A stretch of 64,000 nucleotides of DNA from Halieaceae bacterium (lineage in GTDB: Bacteria; Pseudomonadota; Gammaproteobacteria; Pseudomonadales; Halieaceae), in contig CABYND010000003.1 of assembly GCA_902520195.1 (NCBI GenBank), positions 62,001 to 126,000 on the forward strand, given 5' to 3'. The notes below the pieces were generated by a model. It made no database searches. It was not told the origin of the DNA and saw only the letters and a program-made list of their open reading frames with translations. The translations under genes and the position numbers were made by a program. Positions 26,495-34,893 of the stretch are shown here, one piece after another (position 1 is the stretch's first letter; every line of letters starts with the position of its first letter).

Positions 26495-27205
26495 ATGCTG
26501 CCGCTTTTATACATAGTGAGGATGGACGTTAACATGGAGTACGTTAGCGACTTCGTGAAGTGGTACGACACTCGACACGGTCCAGACTTAATCGCTTCCG
26601 GCTTTTTCAGTTGCAATGCCTATCATTCGATTAGGGGCGGACCATTAATTTGTAATGTTTATGAGATTGCTGACATAGATATATTCTCAACAGCGGCCTA
26701 CCAAAGTGTGCGCAAAAAGGATGAGCAGCTGGTAAATGAGGTGCTACACAAGATCAGCAACCATTCCAACACCACTTATTGTCAAACGCTTCTACTGGAT
26801 AAACTTTCGAATAATGAGCAACGTAGCGGCAACAGTCCCTGTTGGTCTCGAGCAGTGAAGTGCCCAGTGATCTCAACAAGTTGCTTCGACTTTTCACGGG
26901 AAGACGACCAGATTTTACGAGACTGGGCAAACAGCTACTACGAGCACATATCGCAGTCCGAGAGCGGTTTAATTCGAGTAAGATTGCTAAAACAAGAAGG
27001 GAAACATCCTCTGTTTCCCTCATCTCAACCAGAGTGGTTATTGATGTGTGAGTGGGCAAGCGTCCAGAACGCAGAGCAGCATTATGCGCCTAACCCTTTT
27101 TTACTGAGCTTCGATCACGATATCAGTTCTCTGATTTCGGATTGCAAAAGCAATCTAGCGGCATTAAACGCATCCCTTCTGAATGCCCATGCCTGGTCTT
27201 ACTGA
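26495..27205 (+). CDS. Uncharacterised protein, probable tandem dimeric alpha/beta-barrel
   Basis: A 236-residue protein that I do not recognise. The first half (LLYIVRMDVNMEYVSDFVKW, YDTRHGPDLIASGF, CNVYEIADIDIFSTAAYQSV) has the strand-helix-helix-strand spacing of EthD-like or ferredoxin-fold dimeric barrels. The second half (FSREDDQILRDWANSYYEHI, GLIRVRLLKQEG, WLLMCEWASV) looks like a second copy, so the protein may be an internal fusion. No signal peptide or membrane segment. It lies 35 bp after the aspartoacylase-like gene and overlaps the aldehyde dehydrogenase start by 23 bp, so it belongs to the amidase operon. A role in handling an unstable intermediate would fit the fold; this is inference. 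Confidence 0.6.
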   Translation: MLPLLYIVRMDVNMEYVSDFVKWYDTRHGPDLIASGFFSCNAYHSIRGGPLICNVYEIADIDIFSTAAYQSVRKKDEQLVNEVLHKISNHSNTTYCQTLLLDKLSNNEQRSGNSPCWSRAVKCPVISTSCFDFSREDDQILRDWANSYYEHISQSESGLIRVRLLKQEGKHPLFPSSQPEWLLMCEWASVQNAEQHYAPNPFLLSFDHDISSLISDCKSNLAALNASLLNAHAWSY

Positions 27206-28676
27206 TGCTCCGAGTGAGATGAATTCCTGCAATTTGTTCTTCATAAACGGCACGTGGGTTGAGCCGAGCGGCACCGAAGTCCAAACTATTATCGATCCTA
27301 GTACTGAATCCCCCATCGGCACGGTATCGCTGGGCACGGATGCAGATATCGGAAAAGCTGCGGTTGCGGCCAAAGTGGCTTTTGAAACCTTTGCAAAAAG
27401 CACTGTTGAAGATCGCATACAAATACTCAGACGATTGGAAAAGGAGTATGCGAAACGATTTGACGAAATTGTGGAAGCAATTACTTTTGAAATGGGGGCT
27501 CCGCTTGAGCTATCGAAGGGTATTCAGGCCCCCACGGGGGTACTGCACATACAGAGCACCTTGGCTTTATTATCAGACTTTTCGTTTGAAGAGGTGCGCG
27601 GCAGTACTTGTGTAGTTAAAGAGCCGATTGGAGTGTGTGGTCTGATCACTCCTTGGAACTGGCCTGTGAACCAATTCGCTTGCAAGGCATTTCCTGCCAT
27701 TGCAGCAGGGTGCAGCTTGATTTGGAAGCCTAGTGAGTACAGTCCTATCTCAGCGACCATTCTTGCTGAAATTTTCGCGGCAGCAGACCTTCCACCCGGC
27801 GTTTTCAACATGGTGCACGGTACCGGTGAGATAGCAGGACGCTCGCTAGCTAAACACCCTATGGTGGATATGATCTCTTTTACCGGCAGCACCCGAGCCG
27901 GCATTGATATTTCTAAAGTAGCTGCCGATTCAATTAAAAGAGTCACTACTGAACTCGGCGGAAAATCGGCAAATATAGTCCTAGACGACGGAAGCTTTGA
28001 AGAGGGAGTTGAGGCCGGTGTCTCTCTGGTCTTAATAAATTCTGGACAATCTTGCGCTGCACCCACCCGACTGTTAGTTCCCCGATGGAGACTCTCTGAC
28101 GCCGAGGTAATCGCGGCACGAGTAGCGGAAGCTGCATTGGTCGGTGATCCCCGAAACCCAGATGTCACCATGGGTCCAGTCGCGAATCTCCAGCAATTCA
28201 CCAAAACCCAGAACATGATTGAGCGGGCAATTAAGGATGGGGCTAAGTTGCTCACAGGAGGGCTAGGCCGGCCGGATAATCTGAGCAGGGGCTTCTTCGT
28301 GAAACCAACCATTTTCTCAGAAGTGGACAATCGGCATATGATTGCGAGAGAAGAAATATTCGGGCCGGTGCTATGTATCACTCCCTACGACAACTTGGAC
28401 CACGCAATTTCGCTCGCCAATGACAGTGACTACGGACTGTCTGGGTACGTCGGAGCATCCGACCACGAGACAGCGATTTCTATCGCCAGGCGGTTGCGCA
28501 CTGGCAGCGTTTTTGTCAACGGAGCGGCAATCGACCCTATGGCGCCACTCGGTGGCTACAAAAAATCAGGCAATGGTCGGGAGTGGGGGGTTGAGGGACT
28601 ACTGGAGTATTTGGAAACTAAATCGATAGTCGGATATTTACCAACGACTGATGGCAACAGCATTTCGCTAGTGTGA
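27183..28676 (+). CDS. NAD(P)-dependent aldehyde dehydrogenase
   Basis: A 497-residue aldehyde dehydrogenase with PWNWPVNQF, FTGSTRAG, the general-base Glu in TELGGKSAN and the catalytic Cys in NSGQSCAAPTR, then EEIFGPVL and GGYKKSGNGREWG. It oxidises an aldehyde to the acid. The start is uncertain: the ATG at 27183 overlaps the preceding gene, while MNSCNLFFINGTW at 27219 fits the usual family N-terminus better. It is the last gene of the amidase operon and converges with a P450 gene 3 bp away; it could take the aldehyde made by the nearby P450/PQQ enzymes. Confidence 0.92.
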   Translation: MPMPGLTDAPSEMNSCNLFFINGTWVEPSGTEVQTIIDPSTESPIGTVSLGTDADIGKAAVAAKVAFETFAKSTVEDRIQILRRLEKEYAKRFDEIVEAITFEMGAPLELSKGIQAPTGVLHIQSTLALLSDFSFEEVRGSTCVVKEPIGVCGLITPWNWPVNQFACKAFPAIAAGCSLIWKPSEYSPISATILAEIFAAADLPPGVFNMVHGTGEIAGRSLAKHPMVDMISFTGSTRAGIDISKVAADSIKRVTTELGGKSANIVLDDGSFEEGVEAGVSLVLINSGQSCAAPTRLLVPRWRLSDAEVIAARVAEAALVGDPRNPDVTMGPVANLQQFTKTQNMIERAIKDGAKLLTGGLGRPDNLSRGFFVKPTIFSEVDNRHMIAREEIFGPVLCITPYDNLDHAISLANDSDYGLSGYVGASDHETAISIARRLRTGSVFVNGAAIDPMAPLGGYKKSGNGREWGVEGLLEYLETKSIVGYLPTTDGNSISLV

Positions 28677-28679
28677 GAT

Positions 28680-29879
28680 TCAGTGACCAGTCAACTCAAT
28701 CGGCAAATACGTAATTGATCGGAACTGTAAGTTTTGTCGTCTACTGAGGTTTGAGGGTTGTCTGAATTGCGAATACCTCTCTGTCATCTCTCTAAATACT
28801 GCCTCCATCTCTAACTTTGCCAAACTCCTACCAAGGCAAAAGTGCCTACCACCGCCAAAAGCATGGTGGTCACCAACCTCACGGCGTATGTCTATATTTT
28901 GGGGGTTGGTATACCGAGCTGGGTCTCTATTGGACGCTCCAGTTAGCAACAAAACTGCCTGTCCAGGACTAACCAAAGCATCAGAAAGATTCACTTCTCT
29001 GGCAGAGTACCGCAGGATGGCTTGAACTGGAGTTTCCCAGCGCAAAATTTCCTCAGCAGCGTTAGCTATTAACGAAGTGTCCTCCCGTAACAGCTGAAAT
29101 TGCTCCTGATAGCTAGCGAAAGCATGGAAGCTGGCAGAAATCCCTGCCGCCGTCGTTTCATACCCTGCTGTAAACAGACCGCGTAACAAGCCAACTAACT
29201 GAGCTAGGGAGATGTCTCCGTTTTGCAGTGGTCCAAAAGTTAGTTGAGAGATCAAGTCATCGCGATTACGGTCGCTGCTCGATTTCACGCATTTTTGAAA
29301 ATAATCTATAAACGTGCGGCTAGCTGCGTTGATTTCTTCCGCTGTGATTCGAGAGGCGTTGATAGGTAAAAATATTTTAAGGAAAGAATTAGTGACGTTA
29401 AGGAGTTGGCGGCCGTCCTGGATAGGAATTCCCAACAGTCGACAAATCACACGCATTGGTATCTCGTTGGATATAGATTTGACAACCTCAATCTTTTTGG
29501 TGGTGATCTCATCGAAAACTTCCGCGGTTACTTCGTCTACGATTACTTTGAAGCTACTAACGTTTTTTTGACTAAAGTGATTGCCTGCCGTACGCCTTAC
29601 TTTCGTATGCACCGGCGGATCCATTCTGGAGATTGAATTTTCCCATAACGATTCTGAGGCACTGCCTGCAAAAATTTCGGGTACCGTTGTCCCGGGTCGG
29701 TTAACTCGCGTTTCTCGATCGTTAAGTATTACAGCAACATCATCAAACTTGGTGACTACTAAGACTCTCTCACCGCCAAACTGGGCGAAAAAAACGGGGC
29801 GCTTCTGTTGAAAAGCCGAGTAGATTGGATAGGGATCTTCAATTAGGTGGGGGTCATTTAAGTCAAATGAAAGATTCAT
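28680..29879 (-). CDS. Cytochrome P450 (bacterial class I)
   Basis: A 399-residue soluble P450. The haem loop FGGGRHFCLGRSLAKLE places the thiolate at Cys348. The I-helix AGYETTAAG carries the acid-alcohol pair for oxygen activation, and EEILRWETP is the K-helix ExxR. It hydroxylates a hydrophobic substrate and needs a ferredoxin and reductase, neither of which is adjacent. Its ATG overlaps the TGA of the PQQ dehydrogenase gene (ATGA). The pairing suggests hydroxylation followed by alcohol oxidation, although the PQQ enzyme is periplasmic and the P450 cytosolic. Confidence 0.93.
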   Translation of the reverse strand: MNLSFDLNDPHLIEDPYPIYSAFQQKRPVFFAQFGGERVLVVTKFDDVAVILNDRETRVNRPGTTVPEIFAGSASESLWENSISRMDPPVHTKVRRTAGNHFSQKNVSSFKVIVDEVTAEVFDEITTKKIEVVKSISNEIPMRVICRLLGIPIQDGRQLLNVTNSFLKIFLPINASRITAEEINAASRTFIDYFQKCVKSSSDRNRDDLISQLTFGPLQNGDISLAQLVGLLRGLFTAGYETTAAGISASFHAFASYQEQFQLLREDTSLIANAAEEILRWETPVQAILRYSAREVNLSDALVSPGQAVLLLTGASNRDPARYTNPQNIDIRREVGDHHAFGGGRHFCLGRSLAKLEMEAVFREMTERYSQFRQPSNLSRRQNLQFRSITYLPIELTGH

Positions 29880-31954
29880 TTGCTCGGAGAACTGTCTGCT
29901 TTGGCATCTTTATAGGCGATTGCATCCAAATATGACAACAGAGCTTCAAAACCCTCGTCATCTAATTTGCCATTAAAGGAGGGCATCCCTTTTTCTTTTA
30001 AAACACCGTGAATCACCACGTCTTCGATGTATGTGCGATCCAACAAACCAAAATATTTCGGATCTGGAAGCAGGCCAGTCTGACCAAACCACCCGTGGCA
30101 TGCCCCGCAGTTAGTGTTATAAATCTGCTTGCCTTGAATTTGATTCCCGCCCAGTTGAACGTACTTATTCCCGCCACGTGCCTGCGAGACATACCTCTCC
30201 TCTTTCGGTTTCGGCATATCAGACCCACCGAGCTTCAAAACAATAACTTTTCCGTCGTTGGGATACTTTCTAGCCGCAATGCTATCGTCGGCTAGAACAA
30301 AGTTCGCTCCGCCCCACCCTGCAGCAATCGCCAAATACTCTTCACCTTCTATTTGATACGCTATTGGCGGCGCCACCACACCAACTCCAAGGAAGATCTT
30401 CCGTAGCAACTCGCCAGAGAGTGAGTCGTAAAAATTTAGATACCCGTCAGCATCGCCCTGTATCACCAAGTTTGAAGCAGTGGATAAAACGCCCGCATTT
30501 GCAAAGTTTGGATAAACCTTTTTCCAGACGACTTTTCTTGCGCTCGGGTCCCACGCCAATAAGATTGAGAAACCGACCCAGGGATCAGGTACCACTTGTT
30601 CCGAAGTGGTCTCGTGGTCTGTCTCCAACAAAATTGAAAGCTTGTCTGGTGAAAAATAAGTAGCAGCGTCTTGAGCTGGTATGAAAACTAAACCATTCGC
30701 TTGATCATAGGACATTGGATGCCAATTGTGCCCACCAAGAGTTGCGGGAAACACGACGCTCGCCCGCTCGCTATAGTCCGCCGTATCAGTAAGCACTGGA
30801 CGCCCAGTTTTGGCATCCACATGGCTAGCCCAAGTGGCACGCACATACTTATCAGCTGACAGAAGTTCCCCGGTAACACGGTCGATGACATAAAAAAAGC
30901 CGTTCTTTGGTGCCTGGAATAAGACTTGCCTCTCATCCCCATCCCATAATATGTCGGCCAGAATGATGTGCTGGGTAGCCGTGTAGTCCCAGCTGTCGCC
31001 CGGAGTAGTTTGGTAGTACCAGGCCATCCTACCCGTATCCGCATCAAGCGCCACAATGGAAGAGAGAAACAGGTTGTCGCCGCCTGCGGGACTGCGCACA
31101 AAATTAGGCCAAGGTGAGCCGTTTCCGGTGCCAACATAGATCAGATTGGTCTGCGCATCAAACGCCATACTGTCCCACACAGTACCACCGCCCCCATACT
31201 CCCAAGCGCTCTCAGGATCCCAAGTTGGGGCGGCAATTTCTAATTCCGGGTGTTCGTGGGGTCCGTCGAAGCTTTTAGGAACGGTAAAAAATCTCCATTT
31301 GAGTTCCCCCGTCACTAAATCATAGGCGGACAGATACCCTCTCACTCCAAAATCAGCCCCCCCGTTGCCTATAAGCACGACGTCTCCAGCTATCCTCGGC
31401 GCGCCAGTAATGGTGTAAGGCTTTTCTCTATCAATTGTGTTGACCTCCCAATTGACCGTGCCATCGTCGACATCTAATGCAATTAATCTCCCGTCAAAAG
31501 TTCCTACGAAAAGCTGTTCGTTATGAATCGCCACACCTCTATTAACAACATCGCAACAACCCTTTTGGGCCCAAGCTTTGGGTACTTTTGGATCGAATTC
31601 CCATAAACGCGCCCCGGTCTTGGCGTCTAACGCAAATACTCTGCTCCAAGTAGACGTTACGTACATTCGCCCCCCAACCACCAGTGGGGTCGCTTCTATC
31701 CCGCGCTTACTATCAAGTGACGCGGACCAAGCCAATCCAAGCTTGTCTAGATTGGAGGAGTCTATCTGAGTGAGGAGAGAGTGGCGGGTTTCAAATTGGT
31801 CCAAACCATGAAACGGCCAACCAACATTTTCTGAGTTGCCCTGAGCATTATCGCTATGTTGACTATTCGCGAAGGACGTTTGCAGAAAAATGGTTAGTAG
31901 GAACCCAGAACTGAAGGACGTCAGCATTTGCAATCTGGCAGTCACGCTACTCAT
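29876..31954 (-). CDS. Quinohaemoprotein alcohol dehydrogenase (PQQ, C-terminal cytochrome c)
   Basis: A 692-residue periplasmic enzyme with a signal peptide (hydrophobic stretch about 10-29). The PQQ propeller contains the vicinal cysteine pair in AQKGCCDVVN and the active-site segment PGDSWDYTATQ, where Asp acts as base. A C-terminal cytochrome c carries CGACH at 616-620 with Met657 as likely sixth ligand (EKGMPSF). This is the normal order for type II quinohaemoprotein alcohol dehydrogenases, unlike the haem-first enzyme at 3528. It starts the two-gene unit with the P450 and is divergent from an amidohydrolase. Confidence 0.93.
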   Translation of the reverse strand: MSSVTARLQMLTSFSSGFLLTIFLQTSFANSQHSDNAQGNSENVGWPFHGLDQFETRHSLLTQIDSSNLDKLGLAWSASLDSKRGIEATPLVVGGRMYVTSTWSRVFALDAKTGARLWEFDPKVPKAWAQKGCCDVVNRGVAIHNEQLFVGTFDGRLIALDVDDGTVNWEVNTIDREKPYTITGAPRIAGDVVLIGNGGADFGVRGYLSAYDLVTGELKWRFFTVPKSFDGPHEHPELEIAAPTWDPESAWEYGGGGTVWDSMAFDAQTNLIYVGTGNGSPWPNFVRSPAGGDNLFLSSIVALDADTGRMAWYYQTTPGDSWDYTATQHIILADILWDGDERQVLFQAPKNGFFYVIDRVTGELLSADKYVRATWASHVDAKTGRPVLTDTADYSERASVVFPATLGGHNWHPMSYDQANGLVFIPAQDAATYFSPDKLSILLETDHETTSEQVVPDPWVGFSILLAWDPSARKVVWKKVYPNFANAGVLSTASNLVIQGDADGYLNFYDSLSGELLRKIFLGVGVVAPPIAYQIEGEEYLAIAAGWGGANFVLADDSIAARKYPNDGKVIVLKLGGSDMPKPKEERYVSQARGGNKYVQLGGNQIQGKQIYNTNCGACHGWFGQTGLLPDPKYFGLLDRTYIEDVVIHGVLKEKGMPSFNGKLDDEGFEALLSYLDAIAYKDAKADSSPSK

Positions 31955-32163
31955 AAAGTGCGGTCTCCCGATGGTGTTTTATTAGCCGCGCGCCGCGCTT
32001 GACTTGAACTATAACAACTGTGCACGAAAAAAAAATCTAGAGGGCTGGTCAACGTTTTGTAACAAGATCAAATGCTCGACGAGAGCGTGGCCTGGCCTAG
32101 CATGGACTGGCAAAGCACTTCATGCTTAATATATAAATGGGCGGAGTACCGGAGTCGAACCTC

Positions 32164-33255
32164 ATGTTGATAATTGATGCTGATACCCACGCAGATGAAA
32201 CTGAAGAAACGTGGAGTTTCCTAGAACCGGGAGAAAAACACCTCGAACCTATGACGCTAAGCCCCGCTAGAGCGGGCGGCAGTGAGACCAGCATAAAGGG
32301 CTACAACCGTTACTGGGCTATCGACGGCCAAATGAGAGTAAGACGAGTAAGGGACGACGTCAGAACAGGAACCGTTCAGGGCGTGAGAGAACTGACCGAC
32401 ATCCCTGCGAGGCTCCGCCAAATGGACGATTTAGGCGTCGATATTCAGGTCATTTATCCCTCCCTCTTTCTGAGTCAGGTCAGTGCCAGAGCGGAAACAG
32501 AAGTAGCGCTATGTAAGGCTTACAACAGATGGATGGCTCAGAAGTTTGCGTTGGGTGGGGGGAGATTACGATGGGTCGCCCCACTGCCACTACTTACGAT
32601 GAGTGCGGCTCTTGAGGAGTTGGAATTCGTTGCAGAGAATGGAGCGTGCGGCATTCTCAAGAAGGGGAGAGAGTGTGGTGGTAGATTACCGAGCGATTCT
32701 TACTTTTTCCCGCTTTATCGAGCTGCCGAAGTTGCGAACATGCCCATATGTATCCACCTTGGCACCGGCGATCCTAATTTTACTGATGCTGATCCGCGCG
32801 CGTTCGACAGCATGCTAGTCCTAACGATGCCAGTTTTGGAGGCGTTTCACGGGCTTATTACCAACAAAACAGCATGCCAGTTTGATGACCTTCGATTTGG
32901 TTTCATTGAGACATCAGGCTCATGGCTACCATTTATGATTAAAGAGCTCAAGCGTTGCGCGGATCGAATGGATTGGATGAAATCTTTTCAGCTGGAGACA
33001 GATTTGCTGCAGAAACATCGACTTTATATAGCATGCGATACTTATGATGATCTACCTGAGCTTGTCTCACTTGCAGGTGATTCCAATTTGGTAATAGGCT
33101 CAGATTTCGGTCACGCAGATATGGCGTCCGAAATTGACGCACTTGCGAGGCTTAGACAGATGGCAGATGAAGGCTGCCTATGCAAGGAGAGCAGTCGAAA
33201 AATTCTCAGCAGTAATCCGGCAAAATTTTATGGCTTGGAATCAGTCGAACTTTAG
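32164..33255 (+). CDS. Amidohydrolase-2 family metal hydrolase/decarboxylase
   Basis: A 363-residue TIM-barrel amidohydrolase. The N-terminal DADTHADE keeps the second His of the usual DxHxH, with Asp in place of the first. HLGTGDPN carries the strand-5 His, and GSDFGHAD carries the catalytic Asp and a further His. The Amidohydro_2 group includes decarboxylases and C-C hydrolases of aromatic catabolism as well as amidases. I chose the ATG at 32164 (MLIIDADTH), which has CGGAG upstream, over 32137. A polytopic membrane protein follows after 8 bp. The island context suggests ring or side-chain cleavage. Confidence 0.85.
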   Translation: MLIIDADTHADETEETWSFLEPGEKHLEPMTLSPARAGGSETSIKGYNRYWAIDGQMRVRRVRDDVRTGTVQGVRELTDIPARLRQMDDLGVDIQVIYPSLFLSQVSARAETEVALCKAYNRWMAQKFALGGGRLRWVAPLPLLTMSAALEELEFVAENGACGILKKGRECGGRLPSDSYFFPLYRAAEVANMPICIHLGTGDPNFTDADPRAFDSMLVLTMPVLEAFHGLITNKTACQFDDLRFGFIETSGSWLPFMIKELKRCADRMDWMKSFQLETDLLQKHRLYIACDTYDDLPELVSLAGDSNLVIGSDFGHADMASEIDALARLRQMADEGCLCKESSRKILSSNPAKFYGLESVEL

Positions 33256-33263
33256 TTGGTTGT

Positions 33264-34007
33264 ATGGCCGAGACACCCTCTCCAATCAATTATAAGGCGC
33301 AATTGTTTGGCTTCTGGTCGGGTGTGGCCTACGTGGTGCTACTCGGAATTGGATTTCAACTCATTGCTGGATACTTGCCACCTCACAACCCTGCCGCAAC
33401 CGCGATCGAGGTAGCCACTATTTATCAGCGAGATAGCATCGCCATTAAAATGGGCATGATCCTATGCATGTTTAGTGCAATCTGCTACCTACCATTTTCT
33501 ATATCGATCGCAACTGAGCTAGAGCGTATAGAGGGTCGACTGGGCATGCTTAGTCTTAGCCAATTAATGGGCGGCATGGGGACATGTGTGTTGACATTTT
33601 ATCCTGCAATGTGGTGGTTAAGCGCAGCCTATAGGGTCGATAGAACACCAGATTTGATTATGATGCTCAACGATGCCGCGTGGCTTCAATTCGTTGGTGG
33701 GTTGTCAATGTTCATGCCTTGCGTTCTGAGTATTATCGCAGGGTCATTTGCCGATACGCGCCAGCATCCGGTATTTCCGAGGTGGTGCGCTTATTTTTCG
33801 ATTTGGCTAGCAATTTTCGTCTTGCCGGGTCAGCTAGTATTCTTTTTCTACTCGGGACCCTTCGCCTGGAATGGCTTGTTCGGTTTTTGGCTGCCTGTTG
33901 GTGCTCTTGTAGTATGGCTCCTAACAATCGCAATATTGCTTCGACAATCGGCTCTTCGCTTAAAAAAAGAGGCACAATCTGAAACACCCGAGAGTCCTAT
34001 AAGCTAA
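33264..34007 (+). CDS. Polytopic inner-membrane protein, unknown function
   Basis: A 247-residue protein with about six predicted membrane spans (for example FWSGVAYVVLLGIGFQLIAG, MGMILCMFSAICYLPFSIS, LIMMLNDAAWLQFVGG, WCAYFSIWLAIFVLPGQLVF, LPVGALVVWLLTIAILL). It ends in a basic Lys/Arg-Leu-Lys-Lys-Glu tail. I do not recognise a family. It is coupled to the amidohydrolase (8-bp gap) and overlaps the convergent cytochrome oxidase subunit IV-like gene by 4 bp. It could be a permease partner or a small-molecule sensor; there is no evidence for either. Confidence 0.65.
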   Translation: MAETPSPINYKAQLFGFWSGVAYVVLLGIGFQLIAGYLPPHNPAATAIEVATIYQRDSIAIKMGMILCMFSAICYLPFSISIATELERIEGRLGMLSLSQLMGGMGTCVLTFYPAMWWLSAAYRVDRTPDLIMMLNDAAWLQFVGGLSMFMPCVLSIIAGSFADTRQHPVFPRWCAYFSIWLAIFVLPGQLVFFFYSGPFAWNGLFGFWLPVGALVVWLLTIAILLRQSALRLKKEAQSETPESPIS

Positions 34008-34297
34008 GCGGCAGACAGAGATACGAGCATAATCCATATTACGAAGACTGATAGTTCGGATAAAAATCTGAAACGAAGCGGGAACGTGCGAATGTTAAAA
34101 AAGTAGTAGAGGATGACCATAACCTTAGCCACGGCCAAAGACAAAACTAGCGTGCCAGTACTCGATGGAGGTAAAAAGTCCTCTAGCTGCCGGGCAAAAC
34201 CCTCTGCGAGTAACCACGAAAGCGCGGTAATCGTTACCAACCCCAGCCAGACGATAACCAAATTATCCTGAGAAAACTGTTTAATCACTGCCATCAT
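34004..34297 (-). CDS. Cytochrome c oxidase subunit IV-like (NorF-type) membrane protein
   Basis: A 97-residue protein with three likely membrane spans (LVIVWLGLVTITALSWLLAE, GTLVLSLAVAKVMVILYYFF, LSVFVIWIMLVSLSA), the layout of prokaryotic haem-copper oxidase subunit IV. The ATG at 34297 overlaps the TGA of the subunit III-like gene (ATGA), so I prefer it to a start 26 codons upstream. No catalytic subunit I or II is nearby; it and its partner may assist another oxidase or a nitric-oxide reductase. Confidence 0.7.
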   Translation of the reverse strand: MMAVIKQFSQDNLVIVWLGLVTITALSWLLAEGFARQLEDFLPPSSTGTLVLSLAVAKVMVILYYFFNIRTFPLRFRFLSELSVFVIWIMLVSLSAA

Positions 34298-34881
34298 CGT
34301 ATTACGTATAACAAGGGAAATAGCAGCACCCACAGCAAATCTACTAAATGCCAAAAGTAGGCGACACTCTCGCAAAGAGCTTTGAATCCAGCGCCAACGC
34401 GAGGTTTTCTTGCCTCTCTAATCAGGAACCAAAGCAACACGATACCAAAAATAACGTGTATCGCGTGGATCCCAGTCAAAACGAAATAAAACATGAAAAA
34501 CTCGTTTGTGACCAGCGTGAAGCCTTGGTCAAACTTCTGTAAATATTCAATCAACTTTATTAGCAGGAAGCTGAACCCACAGACAAACGCTGCCACCAAC
34601 AAAGGTACTTGCACATGTCTCTCACGAGGTGTCGGAAATTCTTCGGCTCTTTGCAAATTCTTAGTGGCTTGAGCTATGAACAGCGAGCTGGTTAGCAGCA
34701 ATAATGTGTTTATGGCACCTAGTGTAATGTTCAGACTGCTTTGGTATTCCTGAAAGACATGAACATCTCGCGCCCTAGCATGCAGATAACAGTAAAAAAG
34801 AAGGCCAAATACAATGAGGTCTAATTGAAGGAATAACCATACGCCGGAGTTTGTTTGGATTTTATTGGAAGTAGTGTCCAT
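34294..34881 (-). CDS. Cytochrome c oxidase subunit III-like (NorE-type) membrane protein
   Basis: A 195-residue membrane protein with five likely spans. It carries subunit III hallmarks: GVWLFLQLDLIVFGLLFYCY at the N-terminus, NTLLLLTSSLFIAQA, TGIHAIHVIFGIVLLW and ESVAYFWHLVDLLWVLLFPL at the end. It resembles NorE, the subunit III paralogue next to nitric-oxide reductases, more than an aa3 subunit III, which has seven spans. It is preceded by a transporter gene (12 bp) and followed by the subunit IV-like gene. The separation from any subunit I is unusual. Confidence 0.82.
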   Translation of the reverse strand: MDTTSNKIQTNSGVWLFLQLDLIVFGLLFYCYLHARARDVHVFQEYQSSLNITLGAINTLLLLTSSLFIAQATKNLQRAEEFPTPRERHVQVPLLVAAFVCGFSFLLIKLIEYLQKFDQGFTLVTNEFFMFYFVLTGIHAIHVIFGIVLLWFLIREARKPRVGAGFKALCESVAYFWHLVDLLWVLLFPLLYVIR

Positions 34882-34893
34882 TTTAAGCTCAAC

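Noticed and set aside
27524-28381. 285-codon minus-strand frame inside the aldehyde dehydrogenase
   Set aside because: Antisense shadow of a gene with intact catalytic motifs.
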